A stretch of 64,000 nucleotides of DNA from Symsagittifera roscoffensis (GCF_963678635.1 NC_087063.1:81081574-81145573); one strand, 5' to 3'; positions 31,936 to 43,790 are shown, numbered from the stretch's first letter. Program-made: numbers and translations. The notes: generated from the sequence alone by a model not told the origin.

Positions 31936-33168
31936 ATTTTGCGAGTAAAATAAAATTTCTCATCATTTCTCAGAATGATCAATTCTCGCATTTCTCAACT
32001 GGGTTAATGATGGTGCCGCGACAACTCTCAGCACAAAGCAAAAACTTCACAAACTTCTAGAACGGACGCAGTTACATTTGGCAGTTACTCTGCAGTTAAA
32101 TGTGGCAGGAGAAAAAAAAAACATGAACCCCTGTCTGAAACTAATCTATATTGATTTGTTGTTCGGACTTTCGAAGAGTGTGATGAATTATTTGTTCTTG
32201 AGGTGTTTATTCCAGGCGTTTTTGACTGCGAAAAAAAATCTTTGAAAAAGGGTGAAGAAAAACTTCAAAACGTCGGCTTGATACAACCAGTATTGTTTTG
32301 GTATTTGAACAGAAAAATTGTTGGGTAACTTGTTTTCTGTTCCGTTTTGTTCCTTTTGAGATTTTTTTGTTGCAAAATTAAATGAACAAAACTAGCCGAA
32401 ATCTGCTCGACGAAAAAATACGTTAGTCTGTGTTGAGCTTCACAATTTAAGACACAGCTTGTTGACCAGCATTGCTTAAAAATTTGGGGCCCCCATTAAA
32501 AAGCGCATCATTAAACCTAGCGCCCCATATTGGCTAATTTGGGAGTTGGATGATCACTTTCCACCTCTGCTATAAAAATTTTTCCAATAATGTGAACATT
32601 TCAACCCTAAGAAATGTCTCACTGAAAAATCACGCTTCATAATGAGTTTGCAAACTTTTTGCTACATTTTTTGCAAATAACAATTACAAGAAGTCTGACC
32701 CAATACCATGATGCCACTATTGCAGATCATCTCTTTCTTAATCACTAATTTATGCTGAATGGACATATTTGGAAAAAAAACATAACATTTCGTATCTTTT
32801 TTAAAATATTTAAAGAAAAGAGATATGTTTTGGATTAACAAAACTAGCAAACAGACTTGAAACTTAGGGAAAAAATAAAAATGAAAATATTTGTTAGGAT
32901 AACGAAATTTTTGATTTCAAATAGAAATAATTTATGAAATGAATGTCCTTTGATTTTGCAGAACAACTTGTGATTGACAATTTTTGTTTAAGTTAACCAG
33001 TTTGAGAAAATTGTATCGAAAGTTCCATCCTTTTTGCTTTTGTTTATGTGTAAATATTGACAGATTAAGCAATAATGGAAAAACCAGAGCCCATTTAAGT
33101 GATCGATCTCTGAATGGACTGTTTTTGATTTTAAGAAATTTGAAAAAAATTAATAAATAACAAAAGTT
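31936..33168. other. No gene recognised
   Basis: AT-rich. TTGTTCGGACTTTCGAAGAG at about 32158 resembles the 5' end of the hairpin-ended family and may be a fragment. Nothing else named. Confidence 0.4.
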
Positions 33169-33771
33169 TTGTATCAGACGTGCGCAGTTGATCTCAATTT
33201 ATTTTTAGTTTCTTATAATGCTTCCAAAGAAAAACTGTTTTATACCGGGTTCGAAAAAACTTTTAATAAAAACTTCAAAAACTTTCACAACCTCAAAAGA
33301 TTTCTGGTAATTTCACTTACTTTGAAAAAAAAATTGTTTAAACTTAATCGTCTATTTGAGATAAAAACTGAAGCCGTTGAAAAGTTGAAGGCATTTGGGT
33401 TATGGCAAGTTGCGTTTCGTGACCCGAGAAAACAGTGCAACATCTGAAAAAAAAGTTTATTATTCATTTAAGGAGGAAAGTTCCCAGTTTACAAGAAACA
33501 CTTTTTTCAAGAGTCTTAGTTTTTCTCGTAACGGGATTATCGATGGTGTAATTTTAGGTAACAGCCGGTAATAACTTCGTTCCAAACGTGTAATATGAAC
33601 TCCAAAAATACCAGAACAAATCGTAACTTGAAATCTTGCATGCAAATCCGAACCCCAGAAGCAGATACTACTTGAGATTGAAAACGCAGCAAACAGCTTA
33701 GAATCAAATTCACTTTTTTTATCTTTTTTTCGTGAATTTATTGAGTCCACATGGTGTCTGAAATGCGCCAA
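33169..33771. other. Two back-to-back open frames, coding status unclear
   Basis: A plus frame 33169-33447 (92 codons, Lys/Phe-rich) and a minus frame 33460-33771 (103 codons, with CFWGSDLHARFQVTICSG and RLLPKITPSIIPLREKLRLL). The minus frame has the more protein-like composition. Neither is recognised and both may be chance. Confidence 0.2.
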
Positions 33772-33929
33772 TTAAAGTTTTTTTTTCAATGTGCAATTTG
33801 CGTAAAATTTTTTATGAAACAGTCAATTTACACATGTAATTATCTTTCTATCACACTCACAAGAAAAAAAATCAGAATTTATTTTACATCGACTGACAGC
33901 AAACGATCTGAACTATCCTCTTTGAAAGA

Positions 33930-34150
33930 TTACAACACTTCCAAAAATGCCAGCTTTCATCATTAGTAATAAATTTCTCAAATGGTGAAATATCAAGACA
34001 CGAAAAACTGACAAAAATTTAAACACTGAACCAAGCAATTTTCTCGCTTAAAACTTTTCACATCACCTGCTCAAATTTCTACTATGATTTTTGGAAAAAT
34101 CGTTCATTCTAAGAAATTCTAATACAGTTGATGAAATCTGGCATTTTCAG
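33930..34150 (+). repeat. Diverged direct repeat, copy 1
   Basis: Related to 35038-35265 at roughly 65-70 percent by eye. Shared landmarks: AGTAATAAATTTCTCAAATG / TGTAATAATTTTTTCAAGTG, CACTGAACCA, TTTTCTCG and TTTTCACATC. No coding content recognised. Confidence 0.5.
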
Positions 34151-35037
34151 GCCTAGAATAATTTGCCTAGTAATTCAAATTAAGACTTTCAAAATTTTCA
34201 AAAGCGCAGTGTCGCAGGTTTTTAAGCACACTAGGGCAAACACGTGACTTAAGGCAAAAACGTGATTGACGCAAAAATGTGAAATGCCTTTGCGCAAGTT
34301 TTCAAGCGCAATTAAGTTTTTACTCTCTATATAGCTGGATGATTTTTGGTAAAGCTTGATGAGGATGATTTTTGGTACCACTTACTTTGAGCCAATACAA
34401 AGTTTCAACTTAAATCAAACGCAAATGATCAGAGTTACCGTTCAGCAAACAACCTTAACTTGGTATCAAAGAATTAACTGTTTATCCGGTTCTAATGCTG
34501 CCAGTTTTTCTCGTGAAATTTAAGAACGAGCTGAGTTTATTAAATTTGTCACCTTGATTAATTCGATTTTATCTTTGAGCCTGCTGAACATTGCATTTAA
34601 ATGTTTTGTGACTCCGCTTATTCGAGAATTCGTTCACAATGATTAGATACTTAGAGCAGATCGAGACTATTTGCTCTTTCAGACCTGGAATAAACTTAAG
34701 TCTTTGGAATGAAAATAAGTTAAATTCATGGATGTTAGTAAAGTGAATGTTGCCCAAAACCATCCGTGAAAACAGGAGTTATAAGTAAAAACTTGAGTTT
34801 GCATTCAATTTGTCCACTACTAGGAGTGAATATCTCTAATTTTACACTCAGATTCTCAATCTGAGACCTCTGAAATTCTCAGTTTTTGATTTGAGTAACA
34901 CCAGTTTTTCCGAGTCTGAAATTGCCATTTTTAACTATTTGTATTAAGTTTGTCCATCGGTGTAAGGTTAAAAGGAGTAAAAAGAAAGTATCTTTGAAAG
35001 TCTTAAATTTTGATTTGAAACCATACCAGATTTTAAT
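34151..35037. other. No gene recognised
   Basis: AT-rich, with short local repeats such as GGATGATTTTTGGTA (34338, 34363) and CGTGA/GCAAAAA words near 34240-34280. Confidence 0.45.
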
Positions 35038-35265
35038 ACCTCGAAAAATACCAGCCTTCACTATTTGTAATAATTTTTTCAAGTGCTGTCAAATAACAAG
35101 AGCCACCGAGTTGAGGATAATTATAGCACTGAACCAGGTAATTTTTCTCGTTTAAATTTTTTCACATCGCATGATCAACTTTCTCTACTCCGACAATTCG
35201 AAAAGGCGTTCACTGCTATAAAATGAAAATTACAACTGGTTAGAAATGACTTTTCAGGCCCAAAA
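35038..35265 (+). repeat. Diverged direct repeat, copy 2
   Basis: Partner of 33930-34150, ending in the shared TTTTCAGGC. Confidence 0.5.
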
Positions 35266-35357
35266 AAGTGCTCTAAATCAAAAACTGAGAATCTCAGGAT
35301 GGTAGCTTAGACCATTTGCAGTCGGTTTTTATTCAATTACTGGTGAAAATTAAAACA

Positions 35358-35975
35358 AACATTGGATCAATTGAGCAATCTCCCCCCCAATCTCGCGTGG
35401 GGGGGGGGGGGGGGGGGGGGGGAGATAGATTAATAGGTACTTGAGACATGTTTATAACCACTTGAAAATAGTTTGAATGACATGAAATCATAAAACATAT
35501 TTTCCAACGACTGTGGAAAGCCAAAATTTACAATATCGAAGCTTAAAAGTTTCATTCAGATTGAAAAAAGAATCAATAAAACAGGCATAAAAAGCGACTA
35601 TTTTTCTTTCTTAAAATGATAAAAAGCTTTAGCGTACAATATTAAGGTGCTGCGGAGAACCGTTTTTGCTATTCAGATACAAGACTAGAGCACCAACCCT
35701 GGTAAATAGCTTTCCTGGATGAGCCTACGGTCCATAAAACAAAAATTTGCAAAACTCGATTTTTTTTTCATAAATTTCGAGTTTTTTTTTCAAAATTTTT
35801 CTCGATACTCATATAAAATAAACTTCAGTCGGTTAATTGATTGCGTGCTGTAAACACATGATCCATCTACTTGCGTTTGCTGACGTCTTTTTGTAGAGTT
35901 TTTTCATTTTTGCTGGGGGGGGAGATAGCTCAATTGGTCATTACGGGGGGGAGATTGCTCAATTGATCCCAAACA
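35358..35975. mobile_element. Possible fold-back element bounded by C7/G7-ended inverted repeats
   Basis: GGATCAATTGAGCAATCTCC followed by a C run (35364-35388) pairs with a G run plus GAGATTGCTCAATTGATCCC (35945-35970). Inside, a G24 homopolymer lies at 35399-35422 followed by AGATAGAT, and another G run plus GAGATAGCTCAATTGG at about 35916-35940. The roughly 550-base interior is AT-rich and non-coding. Whether this is an element or a product of local rearrangement is unclear. Confidence 0.45.
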
Positions 35976-38172
35976 TTATCCAGAACTGTCCCAGAAACTA
36001 GGCATTTTAGAGAGTACAAACCGGACTTTTGTTCAATGTTGTTCATTAGTGTAATGAAGAATGGTCTTCGACACGATTGCGGATTTAGACAAAAAACATT
36101 TGGAAGTTTGCATTTGAATTGGACCAGAAGAATGAAAACAAGTTCGAAGTAACGTCGTTGTCGTTTGGATGTAACCAGCATTTTGTTTACCGTATATCAA
36201 AAACGAAGAGCGCACATCAAGGCTGAATAAAATGAGTTTCGAATGTGATAAAATATTATTCCAAAAATGTATAATCAAACGTTTTTCAACCGTTCAGAAA
36301 GTTTCAAAATGAACAACGTTTTAAAATTTTAAAATCGTGAACAACATTTTGATTCAGGCTATTTTTTGATGATATGTGTGATGATACCCGAGTTTGAAAA
36401 AAATGGTAATTTGAAATCAGTTAAGGTGCTCTAGGTATGTTGTCTCAGAGTTGATTCCAAGATAAAAAAAAGATTGAGCGCTAGTTCGAAATTGTGGAAA
36501 TTATTTGAGAAATTGTGGAAAACCAAATTGTATCTGACAATTCGTCAATCTGTGCATTGTAGTAGATAGGGACGTAGTTATTATCATCCGTAGTGCGTAA
36601 ATAAAAAATTGCAAGTCCAAAAAAACCAATGCTGTTGCCAGAAATCATTTCACTACGGAAAAACTGCCCCATTGAAGCCAGACTAATTCTAGGCGAGACA
36701 GATCAAAAACAGTTTTTATCGACGATAATCTGCTTGAATGTCACCTAGAAAACAAATCACTAGACTCAGGAAAGGTCATTTGGTGATATCATATAGCTTT
36801 GTTTATATTCGGTTGATATTTAACTCTTTTTTTGTGATAGGTGTTAGTTAGTCAAATGATTTTTATTAATTTTCTCACTTCAGTAATCATCAATTACAAT
36901 CTCCAATCACAAACCTCAGTCTTTAAACCCAATCATTTAAATCTTTGGTTATCATTGAGGTGCCACGCTCGATTTTATAATTAAGCCAACATTTATATTT
37001 TCAAGCGCTTGGATTCCACAGACGCGTCGTTTGCGTGTTTTAGAGACTTTTTTCAATGAATTCCACAAACAAATGATGCCTACACAAAAACCGACAAGTT
37101 ATTTTTGTAATTAAATTTTGGAGACTTTTTTCTTTTTGTAGCTTGATTCCACTGTTTCTCAGTGGATTCTGCTGTCATTTTATTCCTTTTTCTTCTTGGA
37201 TTCTACAAACATACTTTTTGATTTATATAATAAAATGGTGAAAAAATTACAAATCGATTGAGGATTCTACTGACAAATAGTAGAACCCAGTGACTTTTCA
37301 CTCCGCAGAATCTTAAACAAGCATGTCTTACCATTTGTCCCTAAAATCCTCATTATAATTTGATTCTAAGTTTTTGCTCTCTAACCAATCAGTTTTAGCG
37401 ACTTGTGCTTGAACATTTGTCTTTCGACTCCATCAGAATTTCGACTTAATATATTGTTAAAATCTTCAATAATTTATGCGGTTTCCAGGGGAAAAGCATG
37501 CGTAGTCCAACCAAGTACCAATGTACCCGAGCTTGGCGTCGTATTGTTCTAGCCCTGAAAATTGATCCGACAAAACTTTATTATCGAGTTTTATAAATAG
37601 ACGGGTTACTTTGGACGCCTTTTGCTACTGGACAAAATAATTTACATCATAATATTTAAATCCAATTAATTGTTTTATAACATACTGACGCACGAAGAAA
37701 AAGTCATATCATCAGAATGTTAACTTCACAAACACTCGACTGTGTTTCACTGGACCTGGCCAAATGAGAACAAAAACTGGTTGAAATTTCTTTAGTAATT
37801 TTTTCACAGAGCAACTTGAATGGAGAATTTTATCACTTTTTCTTCATAACATTTTTGTTCCGGAGAACTCTTTCTTCACAACAAGTTTGTCTTTTTAATA
37901 AGGTTTCGACGACAATTAAGTGCAAGGAAATCAAAAAAGTTTTTTAGGAACCCATTTTTGCCGTATACAATTCAAAAAATTTGCCAGAAAGATTGCTGCT
38001 TACTCGAGGCGAATTGTTTATGACTTTTATACCATGCAATTAGGCATTTAACACACCATCGGAAAAAGAAAGGAACTCTCATTTAAAATTATATGAAAAC
38101 TGGACATTACAATACCTACTCAAAATCGAAAGATCAAGACTACGCAGTTGAAGCTGTTTTAAAGAAAGACAT
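35976..38172. other. No gene recognised
   Basis: Long AT-rich stretch. Words like GATTCCAC/GATTCTAC recur at 37010-37330, but without a regular period. A minus frame at 36481-36672 (63 codons) is not recognisable. Confidence 0.45.
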
Positions 38173-38560
38173 AGCCGAGAGCGGTGGCCAGTCAATAAGC
38201 AGAATGGTCCAAGAGCAGAATGTATCCAAGAGTAGAAAAATAAAAAAAATATCAACTTCTATGAGCTAATCGGTAAATTGATTATCAGAATTGTCAATAA
38301 TAGCAAAGCAACGAACATTTAATTCATGATTTGAGCAATTTAATCAAGAATTTTTTTTAAATTTAAATTTAAAAAAACTTAATGAAATTAGTCAATTCAT
38401 GTATAATTTATTAGTTTTCTTGGTATTTTTGACGATTCTAATAATTGTGTTATCAATTAGCCCGTATAAACCAATAAAAATTATTATTTTTCTGTTTTTC
38501 TGCTCCTGGACTCATTCTGCACTTGGACCATTCTGCTTATTGCTGCCTCCGCCGAGAGCA
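38173..38560. mobile_element. Fold-back (MITE-like) element, long palindrome
   Basis: Left arm from 38173 (GCCGAGAGCGGTGGCC, then AATAAGCAGAATGGTCCAAG, GCAGAATG, TCCAAGAGTAGAAAAA) is mirrored by the right arm ending at 38560 (TGCACTTGGACCATTCTGCT, TTGCTGCCTCCGCCGAGAG). Pairing continues inward (GAGCTAAT...TTGATTATCAGAAT against GATTCTAATAATTG...ATCAATTAGC), so each arm is about 130 bases or more. Centre extremely AT-rich. Non-coding. Confidence 0.75.
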
Positions 38561-38803
38561 TTACATATGTTTTCTTACACGAACCACCCTTAATTTTTAT
38601 GACTTTTCTCGAACAGTAAGCGTTTACTACATCGTGCCATGAGTTTTGTAGCCGCCTGCTTTTTTGAACCTGAAAAACGATTGTGGGGAAAAACCGTGTC
38701 GAGGAATTGAAATATGTATTTCCGACCTATAAAACAGATTAATTTTGATCTGGTTGTTGACAGAAACTGGTCCGAACATTTTTTTTCAGATTAGTTGTTG
38801 CAT

Positions 38804-38900
38804 AAACTCAAGCTGCAGAATAGTGACCGCCGCAGCCGTGCCAACGTGTTGCAAGCTTGCCAACTGAGGTTGGTACTCTATACGAAATTTTGAGCCTGCA
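38804..38900 (+). repeat. Dispersed GC-richer repeat, copy 2
   Basis: AAACTCAAGCTGCAGAATAG, TGACCGCCGCAGCC, CCAACGTGTTGCAAGCTTGC, ACTCTATACGAAATTTTGAG. It is truncated before the CGGCGACC end. Confidence 0.7.
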
Positions 38901-39045
38901 ATCAGAATTCAAGAAGATAAATTTTGGGACTTATGCGACCGATTTCTTAATTTGGGTGCTATGAATATTGAAACCTATGGGAATTCAACACCAAACCGAG
39001 CACAGAAATTCAGTCGCTCCTTCGAAAATAAACTCAAGCTTAATA

Positions 39046-39200
39046 AACTCAAGCTGCAGAATAGTGGCCGCTGCAGCCTCGCCAACCTGTTGCCAGCTTG
39101 CCAACAGAGGGTAGGATTTTAAGCAAAATTTTGAGCCGGTTATTGCCGCATAGCGGCGATGCGCGTGTAGCGCGCACACCGGCGACCTTAAACCGAGACT
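39046..39200 (+). repeat. Dispersed GC-richer repeat, copy 3
   Basis: The longest copy. It starts with the same AAACTCAAGCTGCAGAATAG flank as copy 2 and ends CACCGGCGACCTTAAACCGA. It has an extra GC-rich insertion with stem-forming words (GCCGCATAGCGGC, TGTAGCGCGCACA), giving a strongly foldable sequence. Confidence 0.7.
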
Positions 39201-39329
39201 CGGCTAATTTATACTTTTGATTAATTGAAAAGATTTGGGACTTACATGTCTGCTTTTTTATTTTGGGACCTAATGGACTGACTTTTAGTTTTGCGACCTA
39301 TGAATACGCACCGGTTTGGTCAATTTTAG

Positions 39330-39660
39330 AAACGATTTCTTAATTTTACCTGAAAAATTAGGATAATTAACGCGCAAATAGTTCTTGTTAATAACAAATA
39401 AGTAATTCTTTGATCTCGTTCAAGAATCGTTCAAAAATGATTTGAGACACGCACACCCTTTTGCAGACTTTTACGTTTTCCTATAAAAAATTAGACGCCC
39501 AGTAAACCAATTGAAATTTTTCATAGCGTGTGGCATAACACTTTTTTTTGCAATTTCTGATCTTTTAAGAAAAATTAAGTTTTTCAAAAAAAATTTGATC
39601 AAAAAACAATTTAAAGACCTTGAAGGGCAGTTGGAACAATGAGGGTTTTGCGATAATACG
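39330..39660 (+). mobile_element. Possible remnant of the hairpin-ended family
   Basis: GGATAATTAACGCGCAAATA at 39361 matches the core of the family, and AAGGGCAGTTGGAACAATGA with GATAATACGTC (39625-39660) resembles the 3' end. The copy is strongly decayed. Confidence 0.3.
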
Positions 39661-40149
39661 TCAATTTTTTCCATTTTTGGAACCAAATGCGGTAGTCATC
39701 GGCACATTTTTGCCAGGTTCAACTAGATTTCAGATGTGTGCGGAAACGTTCTTTGAAACTTTGGATCATGATGTTCCTGTTTTCAAAGCAATGAAATCAA
39801 TTCTTAGTCGAATATGATCGATTATTTTCAACATATAGTAAAAATCAAAATCATAATAATCTACCTTAATTGACTATAAAGGTATAACAATCCAGTTTTT
39901 ATCTGTTTTTGTGAGAATTTTTCAATTTTTCTTTTTTTTTTCAATGTAAGTTACTTCTTTTGTCGTTTCACTCTAATTCACAATTTTTTAAAAACTAAAT
40001 TGCTTTTTTATAATAAATTAAATTTTTTTGTTTTGTTGGGCTTCAGTCTCATTCGCCAGCCCGCGTTCTGGTAAAGGTGTGGCAAAGTCGAGATGGGTGG
40101 GGGTTGTAAACGCTGGCAGAAAGCGCTCACCCTTTCAGAGAATTTTACA

Positions 40150-40600
40150 CAGTCTTTGAACTATACTTCGACCGTGTTTGTCATATTTTCTACTCTACTC
40201 GACCTGAATGTCGTTTATTTGACACCAATTTTTGGGCAGTGATCGACTTTTCGATTGTAATCTACATCTTTTCGGTAGTAATTGACCAATGTTTCGACTG
40301 TGCTCGACCTATGTTTTCACCGTGCTAAACGTTTATTTTAACCGTGATGGACCCACGTGTAGCTCCATTTTCAGTTTGTTCTCAGTCCATTTTTGACTGT
40401 GTTCGACTTACATTTTGACTATGTTTTACCTTTGTTTTGTTTATGTTCCAGTTTGTTTCGACTAAGCTCAACCTATGTGTCAACTCTGTTCGACATTTGT
40501 TCCGAACTGGGTCGATTTATTTTTTGATTGTGCTTGACCTAAGTTCCAATCTTTGCGAGCTTTGTTTTGACTGAGTTTAAATCTTGGCTATCAAATAGTG
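40150..40600. repeat. Degenerate 20-25-base minisatellite, copy 1
   Basis: Repeated variants of GTTTCGACTGTGCTCGACCTAT with many substitutions and uneven spacing. The array is present again at 43340-43790 and belongs to a larger duplication. Confidence 0.7.
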
Positions 40601-41142
40601 GGCTTAAATTTGTTACAAGTAAAGTTACAATGCATGCTTTTGAAATGAGATTTGAGGAAAAGTACAAATCACTAAGAACAAATTTAAGTTGCTCTAAATA
40701 GGCTTTTAAACTTCTGCTTGAATTCACATTCAAATTCCATTTTAGGAGATCTGAAAGAAATTCACACGCAAATTCCTCAAGAGAGATACTTATTAGCAGA
40801 TGTAATTAATATATGTTTCGACTTTCTTAACTATAATAATAATCATAATAAATTGTTTGCAAATTAGATTCCATTCATTGTACAAGTTACTACGCTTACA
40901 ACCAAACGAAATCTAAATTTGCGTACAATCTAAATACATCTGAATAGTTAAATTGTCATATTTTTAATTTTTCATTTTCTCAAAAATTTGGTTTGTAGTT
41001 TTGCATGAACCACATCACTTCCCGGGGTGAGCATGAACAAAGTCTCTGTTACTTTCGGCACTGATAAATGATCTGTTTTTTAAGAAAACTATACACTGAA
41101 ACATTTTGAGAAACGCATCATTGGTCAAAATTAAACATATAT

Positions 41143-41527
41143 TCAAGATTTTACTCTCAGGTATTTACGCATATTCAGGGAGACTTTACTCTCCAAAAAA
41201 CCGTTTTCAATGACCATTTTGGACAACAGTTCAAGTATTGTTCCTTTGAATGAGATAATCGTTGAACCTCTGTCGTTGACTTTTTTTTTCAAACCTTCGT
41301 ATACTTCGTTCAACTGGTTCTCCGACACATTCTGCTTCTGGAATATCAAACTCGTTAAAAAACAAGTTACGTTCATAAATTTCTTCGACAAAAAGAAAGT
41401 TTTCAACTGAAATTTTTGCCATGTCTTGACACATTGCATAGGCGTAAAATTGACTTACATTAAGTCCCACGATCGAATTATGACTATTCAATTGCTTATT
41501 TGAATATTTTTTTTTATGAATATTCAT
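41143..41527 (-). pseudogene. Unrecognised coding segment, copy 1, frameshifted at an A9 run
   Basis: The minus strand reads LNVSQFYAYAMCQDMAK, then SVENFLFVEEIYERNLFF and NEFDIPEAECVGEP in one frame to about 41290, then continues in another frame with GSTIISFKGTILELLSKM to a stop at 41143. The switch is at a run of nine A (minus strand). Copy 2 has seven A. The family is unknown. The reading is protein-like on both sides of the run. It may be an exon of a small gene family, since related pieces occur further right. Confidence 0.35.
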
Positions 41528-42016
41528 TTTTATATCAACTAGAAAATTTTAAGTGACAAAAATGGAAGGTCCAACGGTCATGTCTTCTCATATTTTTTTC
41601 CACGCAAATCTTTTTTTTTAACACAATGAATAAAACCTGTCGTTTGAAGATTTGTGAAGACATATTGTTTTAAATTCCGAGTGGGATATCCTTGTTTAAC
41701 ATATCAGTTTTTTATGATTTTTTACATTGCTTCGAGTGTTGGAACAGCTCCCTTGCTGTTGTATTACTGCGAAAAATCTTCAAACACAGTCGTTCTAATA
41801 TTCTGCAACCAAAAGGAGGCACAGTCTTGATCGTTTTTCATTGATTTGTGAATATCATGTCCATTTTTTTGCAGTTTTTCATAGTCATGCATTCTTTATC
41901 TACAGGAATAATGTTTCTATTTCAATTAAAAAGGTTTCAACTAAAAATTTTGAAAAAATTAATTCTGGAGTACCAAGCTTGTCTAGGTTGTCAAATTACT
42001 CAGTGAGACAAAATTT

Positions 42017-42232
42017 TTACGTTTTGCTATCCTTGTAGGCTCTGAGAAAGAAGTCATGTTCATCATGTTCATCATGTTGAGAAAGTGTTAAATCAATTGC
42101 TTTTTTGAGAACTGATGTTTCTTCTTTCTTTTTAAACGTTTTAATAAAAATGATTGGGACTTGATCAAAATCAAACCATTCTATCGTTTTTGTGTTTTTG
42201 TTTTTGCATGGCTTCGTGGGTTGGAACCACAT
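42017..42232 (-). CDS. Unrecognised coding-like segment B, copy 1
   Basis: A minus frame of 71 codons with KTIEWFDFDQVPIIFIKTFK, a Lys-rich helix and SQHDEHDEHDFFLRAYKDSK. It is preserved in copy 2 (45463-45693) with few changes. Sequence just upstream (LERLFSQSFRSGTTAR) is echoed at about 41730-41790 (LERLCLKIFRSNTTAR), so the module seems internally duplicated. No function assigned. Confidence 0.3.
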   Translation of the reverse strand: MWFQPTKPCKNKNTKTIEWFDFDQVPIIFIKTFKKKEETSVLKKAIDLTLSQHDEHDEHDFFLRAYKDSKT

Positions 42233-42517
42233 CCTTGCTGTTGTACCACTGCGAAAACTCTGCGAAAACAGTCGTTCTAACTTATTGTCGGGTTTCTTGT
42301 AATTGTAGTAATCTCAGCCAAAAGAAGGCGCAGTCATGATTTGAGGATTTTTCCGTTCAGAAAGATGAAAAATTTTGAACATATTTTCAAATCAACACTA
42401 GTTTTTATTGAGGACAAATTGTTGCAGTCTGAGACTTTATAACAGGGTGTTTCAGTTTGTTAAAAAGAAATGGGTTTCTGGTAAAAAAACCAATTCGAAG
42501 AACTGAACTTACACTGC

Positions 42518-42847
42518 TCAGTTAACAATTAAGCTTTTTTGAGGAAGTTCTTTACAAAAGTTATCAAATAAGTCCATCAGTATATAAACATGTTCAACCC
42601 GAAACTTCGGCTCTGTAGTTTTCTCATGAAACTGATCATTTATAGGGCTAAAGAGACAAAATTCTTTGTTGCTTTCGGCACTGATAATTGGTCCGTTTTT
42701 TGAGAAAGCTGTAGACTGGAAATGTTTGAGAATTACACTATCAGACCAAGATAACCGCAAATTTGGGTTTTTACTCTCTAAAACTTGAATTTTGACAAAA
42801 AGTCTCTGACAAAAAGTCTCTGACAAAAAGTAAGTTAATTGTTTCAA
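42518..42847 (-). CDS. Unrecognised coding-like segment A, copy 1
   Basis: A minus frame of 109 codons including KHFQSTAFSKNGPIISAESN, FSPINDQFHEKTTEPKFR and HVYILMDLFDNFCKEL. A diverged relative is readable at about 41010-41130 (FISAESNRDF), which supports a repeated protein module. Copy 2 is 45965-46207. No homologue is recognised. Confidence 0.3.
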   Translation of the reverse strand: MKQLTYFLSETFCQRLFVKIQVLESKNPNLRLSWSDSVILKHFQSTAFSKNGPIISAESNKEFCLFSPINDQFHEKTTEPKFRVEHVYILMDLFDNFCKELPQKSLIVN

Positions 42848-42860
42848 AAACGTGTTTCAA

Positions 42861-43339
42861 TTCAATTTGGAACAATACTTCAATAGCTGCTGACGTGTTA
42901 ACAGCTAGAATTATATTTCGCGTAATTGTCAGTTGGTGTTTTCAGTTGGTTTTAAGAAATCAGTTTTAAAAGTGAGAAAAAAGACAACACCGAGCATCAA
43001 AACTCCAATATTGCTTCAGAAACTGGATTGAAAGTTGAAAGTAATGCTTTCTTTGAAAAATCTTTTTTCAGTACTTTCTGCTTTTTTCTAGGTCCTGGGA
43101 GAAATTGAAACTGATTTTCAACAATTTACATTGGTAGATTGCACTCTAATAAGGGTAGATTTTTGTCATTCAGATAAGGATGGTCAATTTTTTTTTTGCA
43201 ATTAGCAGGTGTAGCAGGATGTCTTTACATGTAGTTTTCACCTTCTCGATTGGAAAAAATCGAAAATTAAGATGAGCTGATTCGAGCAAAGACACGGCTT
43301 TTTTTAGTTGATAAAGAAAAATCGGCAGCAATTAGCCTA
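42861..43339. other. No gene recognised
   Basis: AT-rich spacer between the segmental duplication and the second minisatellite. Confidence 0.45.
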
Positions 43340-43790
43340 TCAGTCTATTTTTCCCCATTGTTCGATCCATTTTTCGACTGCGCGTGTTGTATTTTTTGGT
43401 TATTCTTGACCTGAGTCTCGACTAGGTGAGACTACTATTTTTAGCAGTGATCGACTTTTAGATTGTCACCGACATCTTTTTCGGTTGTTCTTTACCAAAG
43501 TTTCGGCTGTGCTCGGCCCATGCGTAGACCCACTCTTAGCTTGTGCTCAATTTATTTTTGACTGTAGTCGACTTACCTTTTGACTATGTTTCATCTTTGC
43601 TTCGATTATGTTCCAGTTTGTTTCGACTAAGCTTAACCTATGTGTCAACTCTGTACGACAATTGGTGCGAACTTGCTCGACTTGTTTTTTTGATTGTGCC
43701 TAAGTTCCAGTTTTCGTGACCTTTGTTTTGGCTGCTTTTTCAATTATGTTACGAATTTTTCGATAACTTTGACTGTCAAGTAGTTGGAGT
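43340..43790. repeat. Degenerate 20-25-base minisatellite, copy 2
   Basis: Same type as 40150-40600, e.g. ATGTTCCAGTTTGTTTCGAC and AACCTATGTGTCAACTCTGT in both. Confidence 0.7.

Larger units (their letters stand above)
41005..42860. repeat. Segmental duplication, copy 1
   Basis: Matches 44452-46240 at roughly 96-98 percent with small indels (offset 3,447 falling to 3,444). Shared landmarks include CACTTCCCGGGGTGAGCATG and TTAACAATTAAGCTTTTTTG. With the minisatellite to its left, the duplicated block is about 2.7 kb. Confidence 0.85.

Noticed and set aside
35916-35975. tRNA-like start GGGGAGATAGCTCAATTGG
   Set aside because: The A-box-like word is good, but there is no B box (GGTTCGAATCC type), no acceptor pairing and no anticodon arm. 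The word is better explained by the inverted G-run repeats.
39620-39817. Plus frame with FPFLEPNAVVIGTFLPG
   Set aside because: Short, overlaps a decayed hairpin-family remnant at its start, and has no recognisable domain; likely chance.
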